From positions 45,901,038 through 45,965,037 of the forward strand of contig CM055097.1 in assembly GCA_029204225.1 (NCBI GenBank): a DNA stretch of 64,000 nucleotides, given 5' to 3'. Shown in pieces: positions 33,167 to 44,751 of this stretch. How positions within the stretch are numbered: position 1 is the stretch's first letter; each line of letters begins with the position of its first letter. A model generated the notes under the pieces. The model made no database searches and was not told the DNA's origin. It worked only from the letters and a program-made list of their open reading frames with translations. A program made the translations under genes and the position numbers. The DNA is from Diphasiastrum complanatum (taxonomy: Eukaryota; Streptophyta; Lycopodiopsida; Lycopodiales; Lycopodiaceae).

Positions 33167-35545
33167 TTAATTTTGTTCTGGACAAATAGAATAACAGCTC
33201 AGGCACATGGCGTAGACTGGGGAGGAGGGGGGTACAATATATAGGTGGACAATGCTATGTGCAACCTGAACATCCATATACTGGGAACGATCCAAATACT
33301 GGAAAAAGCGTGCATCAAATCTGATGGGTAATGCATCAAAACTATCTAAAAAGCAGCATTCTGTGGAGGCCCAGAATGCATTTGTTGTGAATTGGTTTAT
33401 GACCCTCACCATATTGTACTGATTTGGCTTCACATAGCAGTCCTGCAATCTTACACCACCAGGCACCTTATATAAATGGGTCCTGGGACATCGGGAGGGA
33501 TGCTGAGTTGGGTACCTGTGAGTTGCAACCATGACCGTAGGCTTCCGCTTCGGTTCTGGTCCCGGCAGTCCACATCGTGGGCTCTGCCACCGTACAGATT
33601 GCTTTTGGTCGGTTTTGTACAGCTTCCCTTTTGCCTCAGGATAGATGAATTGTTGTCCTCACAATTTCACTAAATAATTGGCTCAAGCCGAACTTGGCCA
33701 TGTATGTCTTTTTTCTGAGTATGAGACAACATGTCAAATCCAAGACAAAAAGGTAAAGCAAAAAAGGTGTAATCCTTAGGAAAAACCTTCACTTTCTCCT
33801 TCGGCTACATTCTCCATAGATTTATCACATCAACTGACATTTTGAGGCTAATAGGTGCTTTTCCTTGGAGATCATGCTCAGTTATATTAGTATTGAGTCT
33901 TGACCAGAGTCGGATTTCGTTTTAGTAGAAACGTAGAAATTTGGAGTTTTTTTTTTCACTTGCACTATATTTAGAATAGTGAAGGATAAAGACAGATCTA
34001 GCAGATAGCTCAGTAACAACTTGAAGCATTTTAAGATTGCATGGTGAATAGCACGTCTCGACGTCTCGACCATTCTTTTGAGTGATCCAGAGTGGGAGCG
34101 TGTGTGGCACGAGTGTGGTGACTTGCAAGTGTTGGATTGAGTAGATTGCAAAGGGATTGGGATCAGAATCAATCTCGTAGCCGCTCCCTTATCGATCGCA
34201 AGATCTATAGCTATTAGCCAGCCACTCAACACTGCCTTATCCGGTGAGTTGAAAAACACAGTTGGGCCCATCAGCTCGAGGGCCAGGGCGCTCTATCCAC
34301 ATTCCTTCTTACGACAGAATTATTGCTCAAAATTCAACTGGACGGGCAAAATACGGTGCTACAGTATATTCTATTTTGAGATGGATATATGAAAGGCTAC
34401 TGGCAAATTTGTTGGGTGGGAAAATTGGCAGATGTACGAGCGAGAGCTTTCAACTTTGGAGCTGGATGTGGACATTGTGGTCGTCTTTTGTAAGTGGCAG
34501 AAGAAAAGTTGACAGTTTGTATAAAAACGACACCTTGATGATCGATGGGTTTGGTGGCAGAGACCGCAACAGCCCGTTTCAGGGAAGGCTGGGTGAAAGA
34601 CATGGATGATGGCCCCTGGGGCCTGGATGCTGATTCCTGGACTCCCGGAGGCTGAAGAGTGACTGAAGTGGATGGGCAGACTCGGCAGAGAGACCGAGTG
34701 GAGGCTGGAGCATTGAAGTGCGGGGACAGAGAATCAGAGGCTTGAGTCCGGACAGACTGCTACCATCCCTCTCCACCGAGTCCCAATGCTTTCACATGAA
34801 CCCACATTGTAAAAAGTGATATAGGCGGGCGGATAAGGATTGACAAGAGGGGAAGGGGTGAATCGTGATCACAGATATAAACTGCAACCTGCCTTGCACG
34901 TATCCGAAGGCCAGACTCCACAGACAATTCAAGCAATTAGAGAGGTAAAAAGAAAGAAAGTGAGATGAGATCCACGAACAGACGCAGCAATCATGATCAG
35001 ACGATCAGACGTCTTTGCTGCTGTACACAGGCTAGTAGTAAGAGGCGTTACTCCTGCATTGGATTGCCGACTCCTGAGCATGAGTGTGAGTAGCAAGCGC
35101 AACATGCAGATGTCATTTACGTGAAAAGTAGCGACAATCGCATTTCTTCCAAAGTCCCACTCCATTTCTGCCAGCTTTCTACTCCGAGCTTTCTCTGACG
35201 CTTCCATATACTGTAAAGATATTCCAGAAGAGGGGAGATCGAGATTCGTAAACAACGAAGGCCGGGGCAGCTGGGGTTGCGCCCGTGCATCGCGTAGCCA
35301 GTTAACGTGTGGTGGAAGGGCCTTCCGTGCAAGGGAGGGCCCTTGCCCGAGGGCACGGCCCTGCACGGGCCTTTCACAACGCAACGATAGGTGTATATAG
35401 TGTGAGCTTGACGAGAGAGAATGCTAAGGTGGAGAGATAATGCATTTTGTGTGGTGAATAGGGAATGCTGAGGTGGAGTGTACAATGCTCCAGAAAATTG
35501 GCAAACTGTAGAAATAGAATTGGCAAGTTTTTCAAAACTCGGCAT
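33167..35545. other. GC-richer region, possible unrecognised gene or promoter
   Basis: The base composition rises clearly between about 34,250 and 35,400. On the minus strand a TATA-like CACTATATACACC (near 35,400) precedes ORFs at 35,384-34,929 (151 codons) and 35,545-35,117 (142 codons); a 121-codon minus ORF lies at 33,532-33,167. None resembles a known family. The 151-codon ORF contains an acidic/basic stretch (MEASEKARSRKLAEMEWDF). A short GC palindrome-rich segment lies at 35,330-35,385. It may be a promoter with first exon of a minus-strand gene or single-copy DNA between transposons. Confidence 0.2.
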
Positions 35546-35569
35546 TATAAAATGTTTGACGGTTTTTTA

Positions 35570-36620
35570 AACAAGCATGTATACTAGTGTTCGGGATCTT
35601 TATTTGGTCCAATCAATAGCTTCCTCGAATGTTTGAGGTTTGTTTGTGATACCACAAAATTCGATGGCTATACAATGTTTTAGCTATATTGAGTGATAAC
35701 GGTCAATTCCATCCATGAGGGATCAAACTCAAGCAATATGCATGTCCTAACCTTGAGGCTTGCCAAGTTTGATTCCTTCAATTATCTCGAGTGCTAAGGA
35801 AAAAAATCATAGCGTAGGCATCAAATTCAAGCCATGTTGAGCAAACAGACATCAAATTTGAGCTACTTAAATGTCCTAAAGTTGAGATTCCTCTAATTCA
35901 ATCGTTCAATGGAAAATCTTGAGTGATAAGGTCCAAAATTGACTTATCTATGATGATGGACTCAAATTTGGGTTATATCGTGTGATAGGGATAAACCCCA
36001 TCGAGAAGGGGTCAAAGTTGATCGATCTTAATATACTAGATTTGAAAGTAGTTGAGTCTAATCACCTGATCAGCCATGTCGAGTGATCAGCACCAAAATC
36101 ACACGTTAGGCATCAAATTTGAGCTATTCCGAGTGATAGGTACCAGATTCAAGCTATTTCAATGCTTTGAAGTCAATATTCTATTGGTTTCATCACTCAA
36201 TGGACAATCTTGAGTGATAAAGGCCAAAAATGCAACTATTTTGAATGATATATAGCAAATTTGAGCTATCTGATGTGATAGGGATCAAATGTCAAAAATA
36301 ATTGGTGCAACAAAATATACTAGATTTGAAACTAGATGAGTCTAATGACTTGATGAGCCATGTTGGGTGATAAGCAAAAAAAACTTACACATTAGGCATC
36401 AATTTTGGCTTTCCCAAATGATAGGCAACAATTTAATCTATTTGGATGAAATCCCTCAAAGTTGATCACTCTATGAGGAGCCTCAGGTGAAAAGTGCCAA
36501 AATGGGGCTTTTTACATTGATAGACATTAAGTTTAAGTTGTCTCATGTGATGTTGGACTCAATGAGCTATGTCAAGTGATAGGGACAAAAATTAACTTGT
36601 TTCACATGTAAGTATAAAAT
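35570..36620 (-). repeat. Hairpin-core dispersed repeat, array 1
   Basis: This AT-rich stretch is built from degenerate phrases such as TTGAGTGATAAGG, ATCAAATTTGAGCTAT and ACTAGATTTGA. It is the reverse-complement orientation of the arrays at 39,270 and 52,888. The core pairs TCACNTGA with a downstream GAGTGATC across GCCATG (for example 36,061-36,087 and 36,346-36,371). Confidence 0.7.
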
Positions 36621-37174
36621 TCCGTGTGCTTCGTTTCTTCGTGAATTAGACAAGGTCATTTCGTTCAAGAAAATTGACATTTGTGAAATATCTGAATGTT
36701 TTAGTGATAAAGATATTTGTGGATCTTGCTAAATTTGTGTGTACATCAATTTTAGCTATATATTTTGATAAGTGTATTTTGTCAATATCACATGCGTACA
36801 TAAGATTTTACATTCTTGTTGAAAAATTGCAGATAAAATTTAATCGTTGATTATTTGGATTTGCAACATTGTGTGTTGAATATAACTTTTTTGTCTTTTT
36901 TTTATGATTGTTTAAAGCATGATGCCTCCACAAGATAGCAAAAAGTTAAAGAAGATGCAATATTATTACAAAATGAAATCATGAAAAAGAGCATCAATAT
37001 TTCGATTTGTTTAAAACTTAAGAGTGTATGTATACACATAAACTATACGGTAGAATTAAGCTAATTCTAGTAGTTGTAAAATGAAATTAGTATCAACAGA
37101 GGACCTGGTACGATGAAAAGATATATTGCAAGTGCAAATAGTACAAAGGATTGAAAATTCGAGAAAGATGAATA
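36621..37174. other. AT-rich non-coding DNA
   Basis: No ORF or repeat of note was recognised. Confidence 0.5.
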
Positions 37175-37696
37175 GTGGCACAACATCTATGGAAGTCTGG
37201 AAAGCACATTTCTTTCCATGGATTCTATTCATCCCACGATATCACCACACATAGATTCTATTCATCCCGCAACACCTCACATGGATTCTATGCATCCCAC
37301 AACACCTCACATAGATTCTTATATGGATTCTATTCATTCCACAATGTCACCACGCATAGATTCTATCTCATGACACCTCACATCGATTCTATCCATCCCA
37401 CATCACCTCACATACCTTGTGTAGAATATCTTCCTCTTCCTATCTCATCTAGATCTACTCCATTAAAAAACAAAACACAACTTGGATGCATTTTGACAAG
37501 ATTTGAAAATGAACAACCAAATTTACGTACTGTTGACTTATCCAAGAATGTTTTAGATTCATTGACTAAGTTTCCCCTTCCTCCCTACCTAGAAGCATTG
37601 GTTAAGCCCTTTGATAAAAAAAAAAAAATTCATGTTGGCCTAATAGAGTACCAATACCATTATGTGGAACATCATTTTCATATTGGGGTCATATGA
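37175..37696 (+). pseudogene. Unrecognised repeat-containing ORF
   Basis: The 173-codon frame contains DNA repeats built on GATTCTATTCATCCCACA (37,220-37,400). In one frame these read as DSIHPTTPH-like peptides. It ends in STPLKNKTQLGCILTRF and a downstream stretch LTKFPLPPYLEALVKPF. A closely similar peptide, STPLKKRTRLGHILTQF, is encoded on the opposite strand at about 37,690-37,760, so the two are inverted relatives of one protein. The family is unknown; a transposon gene is likely from the context. Confidence 0.35.
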
Positions 37697-38450
37697 AATT
37701 GTGTCAAAATGTGTCCAAGTCTTGTTCTTTTTTTCAAAGGAGTAGAGGATGTGGAAGGACCAATGGAAGGAGTAGAGGACGTGGAAGGACCAATGGAAGG
37801 AGTAGAGGACATGGAAGGATGTGGAAGGAGTGTGGTGGAGTGAATAGAATCAACAGGTGTATAGTGACTAGTGACATCATGGATATCCTCGTCATCAACT
37901 AGGGCATCATCCAATGCCAAAGAAGATCCAAAATCATTGTCCCTGATTTTGTTTGTAAGATCATCAATTGTGCAGTGTGACACCAAAGAACATCTCTTCA
38001 AAAGTCAAAATTTACACAAATGTTAGATGTCTTTTTCATCAAAAATGCAATTTGTCTAATGATTATCAATACTAAACCATTAAATTGCTACGAGAAAGAA
38101 AACTTTATATACATCCGCAACTGCAGACTCTTCCTCCACATGTTTTGTTACTATTCGTCTTGCTCAAATTTTTAATCCTTTACATTGTTTTCATTTACAA
38201 TATATCTTCTCATCGTACTCTCTTTGAAACTATTACAATGACACAATGATAACAAATGACTAAATTTATGTTACAATCTCATGTACATGAAAATCAACGA
38301 ATTTACATTTCAATATGCGCAAACTACAAATACATCGTACCTTCGCTGGATCCCACGTAACTTGAGTGCCTAAACTTGACGATGAAGATTCTTTGAAGAA
38401 TTTATCAAATTGTGCCATTTTACGCCGGTTTTTGCTTTTGTGATAACTTA
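37678..38450 (-). pseudogene. Unrecognised transposon-like gene fragment
   Basis: Two candidate exons lie on the minus strand. One around 38,500-38,340 carries a basic stretch, then MAQFDKFFKESSSSSLGTQV. The other is 38,001-37,678, with an acidic segment (LALDDALVDDEDIHD) and three copies of a ten-residue repeat (SSTPSIGPST), encoded by a 30-bp tandem repeat at 37,738-37,812. The last part is related to the plus ORF at 37,175. No catalytic motif is visible. Confidence 0.3.
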
Positions 38451-38744
38451 TGATCCTCTGTTCCTTTTTCCTATCTCGTGGAGGTGTATCAATTCTTTGA
38501 CTAAAAATTAGAAATAAAGAAAATAAGAATGTACTCAATATCAATTGACAAATCAAGACAACTTTGATTAGAGAAAGATAATAACTAAAGACTACGATAA
38601 TCGACAAAAGTGGACTAGTGAGATGTACAAGAAAAAGAGATGAAACAGTTTAGGATCTCATATATTTCAACTTAAAGATATTGCAAAAGGAAAATAAATG
38701 AAGAACTAAAGTAACAAACTTTGATTAACTTATGAAACTATTCA

Positions 38745-39015
38745 AAGAATGGCATGATGCTATGATCCTAGAATACAATGCATTGATTGAAAATCATACA
38801 TGGATCTTGGTAAATCTTCCATCTAACTAGAAGGCAAGCATAAGGCATCACGTGTATGATAAAAGCATGATGTTTAGGTTCACTTAGGTCAATGATACCA
38901 GTTGGAAAAAAAATCATTGGGAGAGAGATCACATTGGAGCATATTGGAACATCTTCATGTATTGTCGATCTTCTCACCAAACCATTGATCAAGAATACTT
39001 TCATTGAATCTCATT
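38745..39015 (+). pseudogene. Ty1/copia pol relic with a large internal deletion
   Basis: The plus strand begins with the start of a copia RT (EWHDAMILEYNALIENHTW, near 38,747). After some 100 bases it passes to the extreme pol C-terminus (LEHIGTSSCIVDLLTKPL, near 38,930). Over a kilobase of RT and RNase H is missing between them. It ends near a stop after IESH. Confidence 0.8.
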
Positions 39016-39269
39016 AAGAGGTATAATTGTGATCCATTGATTTCTCTTGGAACTCGACCTATTGTATTATCAAGCCATTGAGCTCAATGTGAATCTAAGT
39101 CTTTTGATGAAATTGTGTGTATTTTAAGTTTTGAGCTCATTTGGTGAATGTATGGTGTGCTCTTGCCTTGAGATTGGCAATCTAGCATTCTTGATCTAAT
39201 CAAGCATTTGTTTGGTGCAATCACACATCCTTTAGAGAGATCAATCACATGCTTTGTGGATCCTCCACA

Positions 39270-40065
39270 CGTGTGAAATTGGCACCTAGCTACACTCGCG
39301 ATCGTTCAAATTTTATTTCTATCACTCGAGATAACTTGAATTTGATAAATACATATGAGAAGGCTCAATTTTGATCCTTATCACTCGACATGGCTCATTG
39401 AATGATCAAATCAACAAGTATTGAGTTTAGTGCACTCAATTGAATGATGAATAAGAATAGGAATACGATGCATAGAAGTGATGGAATTGGCACCTACACT
39501 CACGATAGCTCAAATTTTATTTCTATCACTCAAGATAACTTGAATCTGATACCTACATGTGAGAAGGCTCAATTTTGATCCTCATCACTTGACATGGCTC
39601 ACTGAATGATCAAATCAACAATTATTGAGTTTAGTACACTCAAATTGCTGATTTTCATCCCTTATTGATGGAATTGATCCATGTCACACAAGATAGCTTC
39701 AATTTGATGTTTGTCAATTGAGATAGGCTATAACTCAAATTTGGCCCCTTGAGATTGCTCTTTGCGTGATCAAATTAGAAAAATTTTGAGTTTAGGATAG
39801 TTAGATAGCTCACATTTCATGCCTATGACTAAAGCTAGTTGAAATTTAATGCCTAACATGCAATTTTGGTCATTATCGTTCAACAAGGCTAATTGATTGC
39901 TAAATTAAATCAATTCAAGTATAGTACATTCCAATTTTTTTTGAGTTCAACCTCTTATTGATGGAATTGACTCTTATCACATGAGATAGCTCAAATTTGA
40001 AGTGTATCACTCGAGGTAGCTCAATTTTGGACCTTATCACTCGAAATTGAAGGTCAAGAACATAT
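39270..40065 (+). repeat. Hairpin-core dispersed repeat, array 2
   Basis: Degenerate units contain ATCACTCGACATGGCTCATT and GAATGATCAAAT (39,381-39,406; 39,585-39,610), ATAGCTCAAATTTGA and TTATTGATGGAATTGA. A unit of about 205 bp is duplicated here (39,279-39,440 and 39,484-39,650). Confidence 0.75.
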
Positions 40066-40337
40066 TGTATGAAAATTTCACAAGGCTCTAAATGGACTAA
40101 AACAGCCCCGAATTGCAAAAGCCTAATTCCATAAGATTAACCTCTTCTTCATCCAAAATAGGCTCATCTCCAAATGTCCAGCTCAACAAATTCAAATGTT
40201 ACGTGAGGGAGAGATAGCAAAGGGAGTACCAAGGGGAGTCACATCCGCGAGAGTCTGAGTGAGAGGAGTCTCGTGAATGGAAGATAAAATTAGAGGGGTT
40301 TGAACCATTTCTATTCATTCATCCATTCATGTTTCTA

Positions 40338-40860
40338 AACTCTAAATTCTAAACACTAAACCCTAAATCCTACATCCTACATCCTAAACCCTAACCCCTA
40401 CATTGTATACCCCATATCCGAAACTCTATACCCCAAATTCCAAATCCTATACTTTCAATCTTAAAATCCATACTCTAAATCCTACATCCTAAACCCTACA
40501 TCCTATACCCTAAAAGCCAAATCCTGTAACTTGAATCCTAAAACATGTATCTCAAACCCGACATCCAAAACACACAACCTTGAATCCATTTTACATTTCT
40601 CATTCTATTCAATTCTATGCATCCTATTCCTATTCTTATTCATCTTTCATTTTTGTATTCATTCAACATTAAATCATTCATTCATATTCTACCTGTATTC
40701 ATATGCCTATCTCATTCACATTTTCAAAACAATTCATCCCTATCCTATTATTGTTCTTATTCATATTCCTACTCATTCATCCATTCATGTTCTTAAGCCC
40801 TAATTCCTAAACTCTAAACCCTAAACCCTAAACATCATACACTAGATTCTATATCCCAAA
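40338..40860. repeat. Interstitial telomere-like and low-complexity DNA
   Basis: CCCTAAA and one-base variants (CTAAATCC, CTACATCC, CTAAACC) recur at 40,338-40,560 and again at 40,797-40,840, where ACCCTAAACCCTAAAC is perfect. Between them lies pyrimidine-rich CATTCATTC-type sequence. The array is short and degenerate, so it is not a chromosome end. Confidence 0.85.
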
Positions 40861-41908
40861 TCCCCAATTGCCTACTTTGTGAAAACTCCTTATATTTTTG
40901 TAGAGTCAGTTTATTCGCTTGTCATTGAGTTGGTTTATTTCTGCAAGTCGCGAAATGAAGACACGTGAAGAATGCTAAATATTTGAATCTGACATAGTCG
41001 AGTTTTTCGCCTATATGATTCTCGTGTATTCCTATGAGTGAGCAGGAGTAAGATTAACCCCAACAAGGACCACCCTTACTGGATGATTGTTGTGAGACAT
41101 GTGATTAGTCAATGATTGTTGGATCAAATCAATCTCTCACTTGATTCCAATAGGAAAGATACTATTGATACCATGATGGACATGTAAATCAAAAGATGAA
41201 AAAAATTAGAATCTCTCATTACAAACACTATAAATTAGAATCTCTCATTTTAAACACTATAAATTAGAATCTCTCATTGTAACATAGGACTATTCTATAT
41301 AGGCCTACATTGATTTTAATTATATAAAACACATATCATTATTCACCTACACTTCATTATTCCCTTAATTTGTTTCATGCCACCTCACACAAAATATTCT
41401 TGATTTTGGTGACATAGAAATGCATAAAATTATTGTGTACAAAAGACATATCTTGTCATTATTTGTACTTTGTTACTTCATGACATTTCACACAAAATGT
41501 TTTTAGTTTGTACATTTTTTTTACATGACAATTGACATTTTGGTAGTACAAATAACATTTTCACATGGAGTCACACGACCACTAGCATGATTGTACTGCT
41601 GCACATGGCACAACCACGTGTGGCAAGCTAAATTTCCATGGCTCTGCCACGCGCCACTTGAAATTCATTTGAACTTTTTTCAGTTCGGATTTCCATTCTT
41701 ATTTTATGCTCTCTCTTAGTGCTCTCTCTTTGTGTTCTCTTCTCTTTCACACATTAATCTTAGTTTTCTTGCCATCAATATTTCTTTCTCTCTTTGTCTC
41801 TTTCCCTCTCTCTCTCACACACACACTATTACTCTCCCTCTCTCTTTCTCATATTAAAGATTTTTCTTTATTTCTTTCTCACTCACACACACTTTCTACA
41901 CACACAAA
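40861..41908. other. Non-coding, with a 29-bp repeat and a CT-rich leader
   Basis: 41,203-41,281 holds about 2.6 copies of a 29-bp unit (AATTAGAATCTCTCATT plus ACAAACACTATA). From 41,700 to 41,908 the plus strand is CT/CA-rich (TCTCTCTCTCACACACAC) and could be the 5' UTR of the transposase-like gene that follows. Confidence 0.6.
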
Positions 41909-42985
41909 ATGTCTACATCCAGAAGTGGAAGTGGTTTTAGAAGGCCACGAAGCTCCTCAAGTGGAGGAGCGAGAAGCTTGGGCTCGGGAGACTGAGTTCG
42001 AGATTTTTATGAAGCATTATCTCTGGATGAAAGGAATAGAATGAAATTTCTATGCCTTTCTGAAGGAGAATCCGAACAAGAGAGGGTGCCGCAAGATGCA
42101 CCAAGTGAAGAATCTGCCAATCGTTATTATGATGTTAGCGAGGATGGTAGCATTATTAAAAATGCACGGGGCAATGTTGTAATTTGTTGAATTAGAGAGC
42201 TTGTCATGAAATACTTTGGCAATGACTTGTTTAGCCCTTGGGCTAATCAAGATGAGGACAACAAAGATAGAATCATTGCCATGTTGCATAATGAAATTAA
42301 TCAAGATGAAAAATTTGATAGAATTTGGGCCTTAACCAATATGTGCACTCATATTAGGCACAAACGACAAGCCCTAAGGAGGATGATTAGAGCGGAAAAG
42401 CGGAGGCCTGGTTGGGCTTCCAAAAAAGATTGGCACAAAGTTGAGGTGGAACAAAAAAATCTCAATCCCAATCGGTTTGCGCAACAAAGGGAGGCTACAC
42501 GGTCAAGGATTGCCCTATTGGGGCAATCACATCTTGGTTTGAGGGACAACCAATATTCAAGCCCAATTTGTAAGTATATTTCTTTTTGTTTCATTTTAAG
42601 TAAATTTAGATTGTTTATGTTTTATGTTATTGTTTTATTAACTAATCAATGTTTAGAATTTAGATTAATGATTTCGGAAGGCCTTTTACGAAATCCGAAT
42701 ACGAGATCAGGTATCAACAAGGATACTCGGCTTTGGTGGATCACATGAAAGAAAAAGGATATTGCCATTGGTAAGAATTAGTTTTTTGTTGATTTTTGTG
42801 CTTTAGAATTACTAAATCTAAAAGGTGTTTAGTCTAATGCTTGTATTTTTTAAATTTTGTAGAGAGGATCCACATCAAGCGCACCAAACGGAGAGGTTGA
42901 TGATGAAAACATTCTATTGGATCAAGGGGAGGAAGAGGAAGAGGAAGAGGAAGATGAAGATGAAAATTCCATTGAAGATAATTAA
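41909..42985 (+). pseudogene. Transposase_24 (Ptta/En/Spm) family protein
   Basis: From an ATG at 41,909 one frame encodes a Ser/Gly/Arg-rich head (SGSGFRRPRSSSSGGARS), then VRDFYEAL and SVNARGN-like text. The conserved region (LVMKYFGNDLFSPWANQ, then LTNMCTHIRHKRQALRRMIR and RPGWASKKDWHKVE) runs to about 42,570, where GTAAGT follows. A second exon encodes FGRPFTKSEYEIRYQQGYSA (about 42,672-42,770). An acidic last exon ends at the TAA at 42,983-42,985. In-frame TGA codons near 41,993 and 42,187 break it. The family accompanies CACTA elements and is often called Ptta/En/Spm transposase; its role may be DNA binding. A relative lies at 55,153-55,400. Confidence 0.7.
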
Positions 42986-43649
42986 GTATCTATTTAGTTT
43001 ATTATGTAATGTGATAGATAAGTTGGGGCTTTTGATACCCCATTTTCGAATCTATTTCTTTATTACGAATATAAAAGTTTTTTGTAATTTTGTACATGAT
43101 TGTCTTTGTATCAATTTTGTATATGATTGTCTTTGGTATCAAACAATTAATGAATCAAACAAACAATGATTTATTTATGAGCATATTGAAACATACCTCA
43201 TTGTCTTTCTTGATGATTGTTGATACTTGTGGTTGATCTTCTTTTGACGGCCTATCAAGACCAACACCAACACCAACATGAAATAGTTAGTAAGTTAAGT
43301 AATGTATTAATCAAAAATTAAAAAAACAAATGTAACATTCTCTATCATACAATCTCTTACATACAATCTAAAAAAACATCAACTCACATTAGTCACAATC
43401 TAAATCTAATATATCCAAATCTAAATCTAAATCTAAATCTAATAGATCCAACATATATGTAGTTTCAAAAACTAAATCTTAAATACATCTATGAATTACA
43501 ATCCTAAATGCACATAGCTTTAAAACATTTACAATCCATAAGAAAATTGTAATCACAAATACAAATGTAACATTCTTTATCATACACTCTTTTACATACA
43601 TTCTAAAAAAACATCAACTCACATTTTAACATTTCAATGCACAGTTTAT
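42986..43649. other. AT-rich non-coding DNA
   Basis: No gene. A short (AAATCT)n run lies at 43,394-43,446. The words ACATTCTNTATCATACAATCT and AAAAAACATCAACTCACATT occur twice (43,331-43,390 and 43,568-43,629), an imperfect 60-bp duplication. Confidence 0.7.
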
Positions 43650-44751
43650 ATGCACATACTAGACATTCCTCTCTCTTACGACAATCTAGTATTACTGCTC
43701 AGCAATGCTCTTGACTTGTTTCTGCAAAAGGTGACAACAAATTTATTACAGGAAGAAGTAAAAAGGCAAAGCTTATCCACATCAAATTTGAAAATAGTCA
43801 CTCTCTATTCGAATAAGCAACAGCTCCCGAAGAAGAAATCTTCGAAGGACAAGAAGACAAAAGCTAAACAAACTAATTCATACCAGCAATCACAACAGTA
43901 CAATTGACAACATCAAAAGCGTCGTAAGACCATACTCTTCTGCAAGTACTACAAGAGAACCAACCACGACATCAAGGATTGCCGAGTTCTCAAGCATATC
44001 GAAGCCAAGAAGAACATGCAGCAGGATGGAGGAACTGATTTTGCTAGAACCTCTCTCGAAGACCCAACACTACTAATGATACAAGATGAACCCATTAGAG
44101 GAGCCATGGATTGGTACCTCGATTATGGTGCTTCTCAGCACATGACTTCATGTAAGTCCTTATTCAAAGACCTCACACTAGCAGATTCGAAGTATGTCTA
44201 TTCAGTGACTCAAGTGCACTGTAGATTGAAGGCAAAAGATCTGTTCGCCTTTATCTTTCTAATGGTAAATTGACCTTGCTCAAGGATGTACTTTACATAC
44301 CCAGGCTGACCAAGAACTTATTGTTAGTTAGCAAGCTCACTGATCAAGGCTGCAGAGCCATGTTTTGTTCAAGACAATGTACCATTCTGGACAAGAACGA
44401 TAAAGAAATCTTCTTTAAAAACAGAGAAGGTAATTTGTACATTCTGAGTCACGAATATGCACTTTCAACTAATGTGAGAACTCCAAATGCCCAATCATGG
44501 CAGGACATCTAAACATGAGATCGATCTTCTATATGCATCGTAATAGCATGGTCAAGGATTTAAATCTTAATGTTGCCTCCACTGACATTCGACATGTCTG
44601 TGAGATGTGCCTACTTGGAAAACAGCCTAGATCAAGATTCCCAAAGGGACAAGCCACTAGAGCTAAGCCCATTCTAGAATTGATACATAGTGATCTGTGT
44701 GGCCCTATGAGTACTCCCTCTCTGGGAGTCATCAAAACACGAATTATTTGA
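43650..44751 (+). pseudogene. Ty1/copia gag-protease-integrase relic
   Basis: The plus strand encodes the end of a copia gag (LLQEEVKRQSLSTSN), then a zinc knuckle in which the second cysteine is tyrosine (CKYYKRTNHDIKDC). A protease follows whose active site reads DYGA instead of DSGA (WYLDYGASQHMTS), then VLYIPRLTKNLLLVSKL. The pre-integrase zinc region (HLNMRSIFYMHRNSM) comes next and the start of the integrase core (LELIHSDLCGPM). The frame changes near 43,905, 44,272 and 44,510. The relic stops at about 44,735, before RT. Both altered catalytic or metal sites show it is dead. Confidence 0.88.

Noticed and set aside
34200-34330. Possible tRNA gene near TCAGCTCGAGGGCCAGGG
   Set aside because: No B box (GGTTCGAATCC-type) and no cloverleaf could be drawn.
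43394-43446. CRISPR-like or regulatory array of AAATCT units
   Set aside because: It is a simple hexamer slippage run with no spacers, in eukaryotic DNA.
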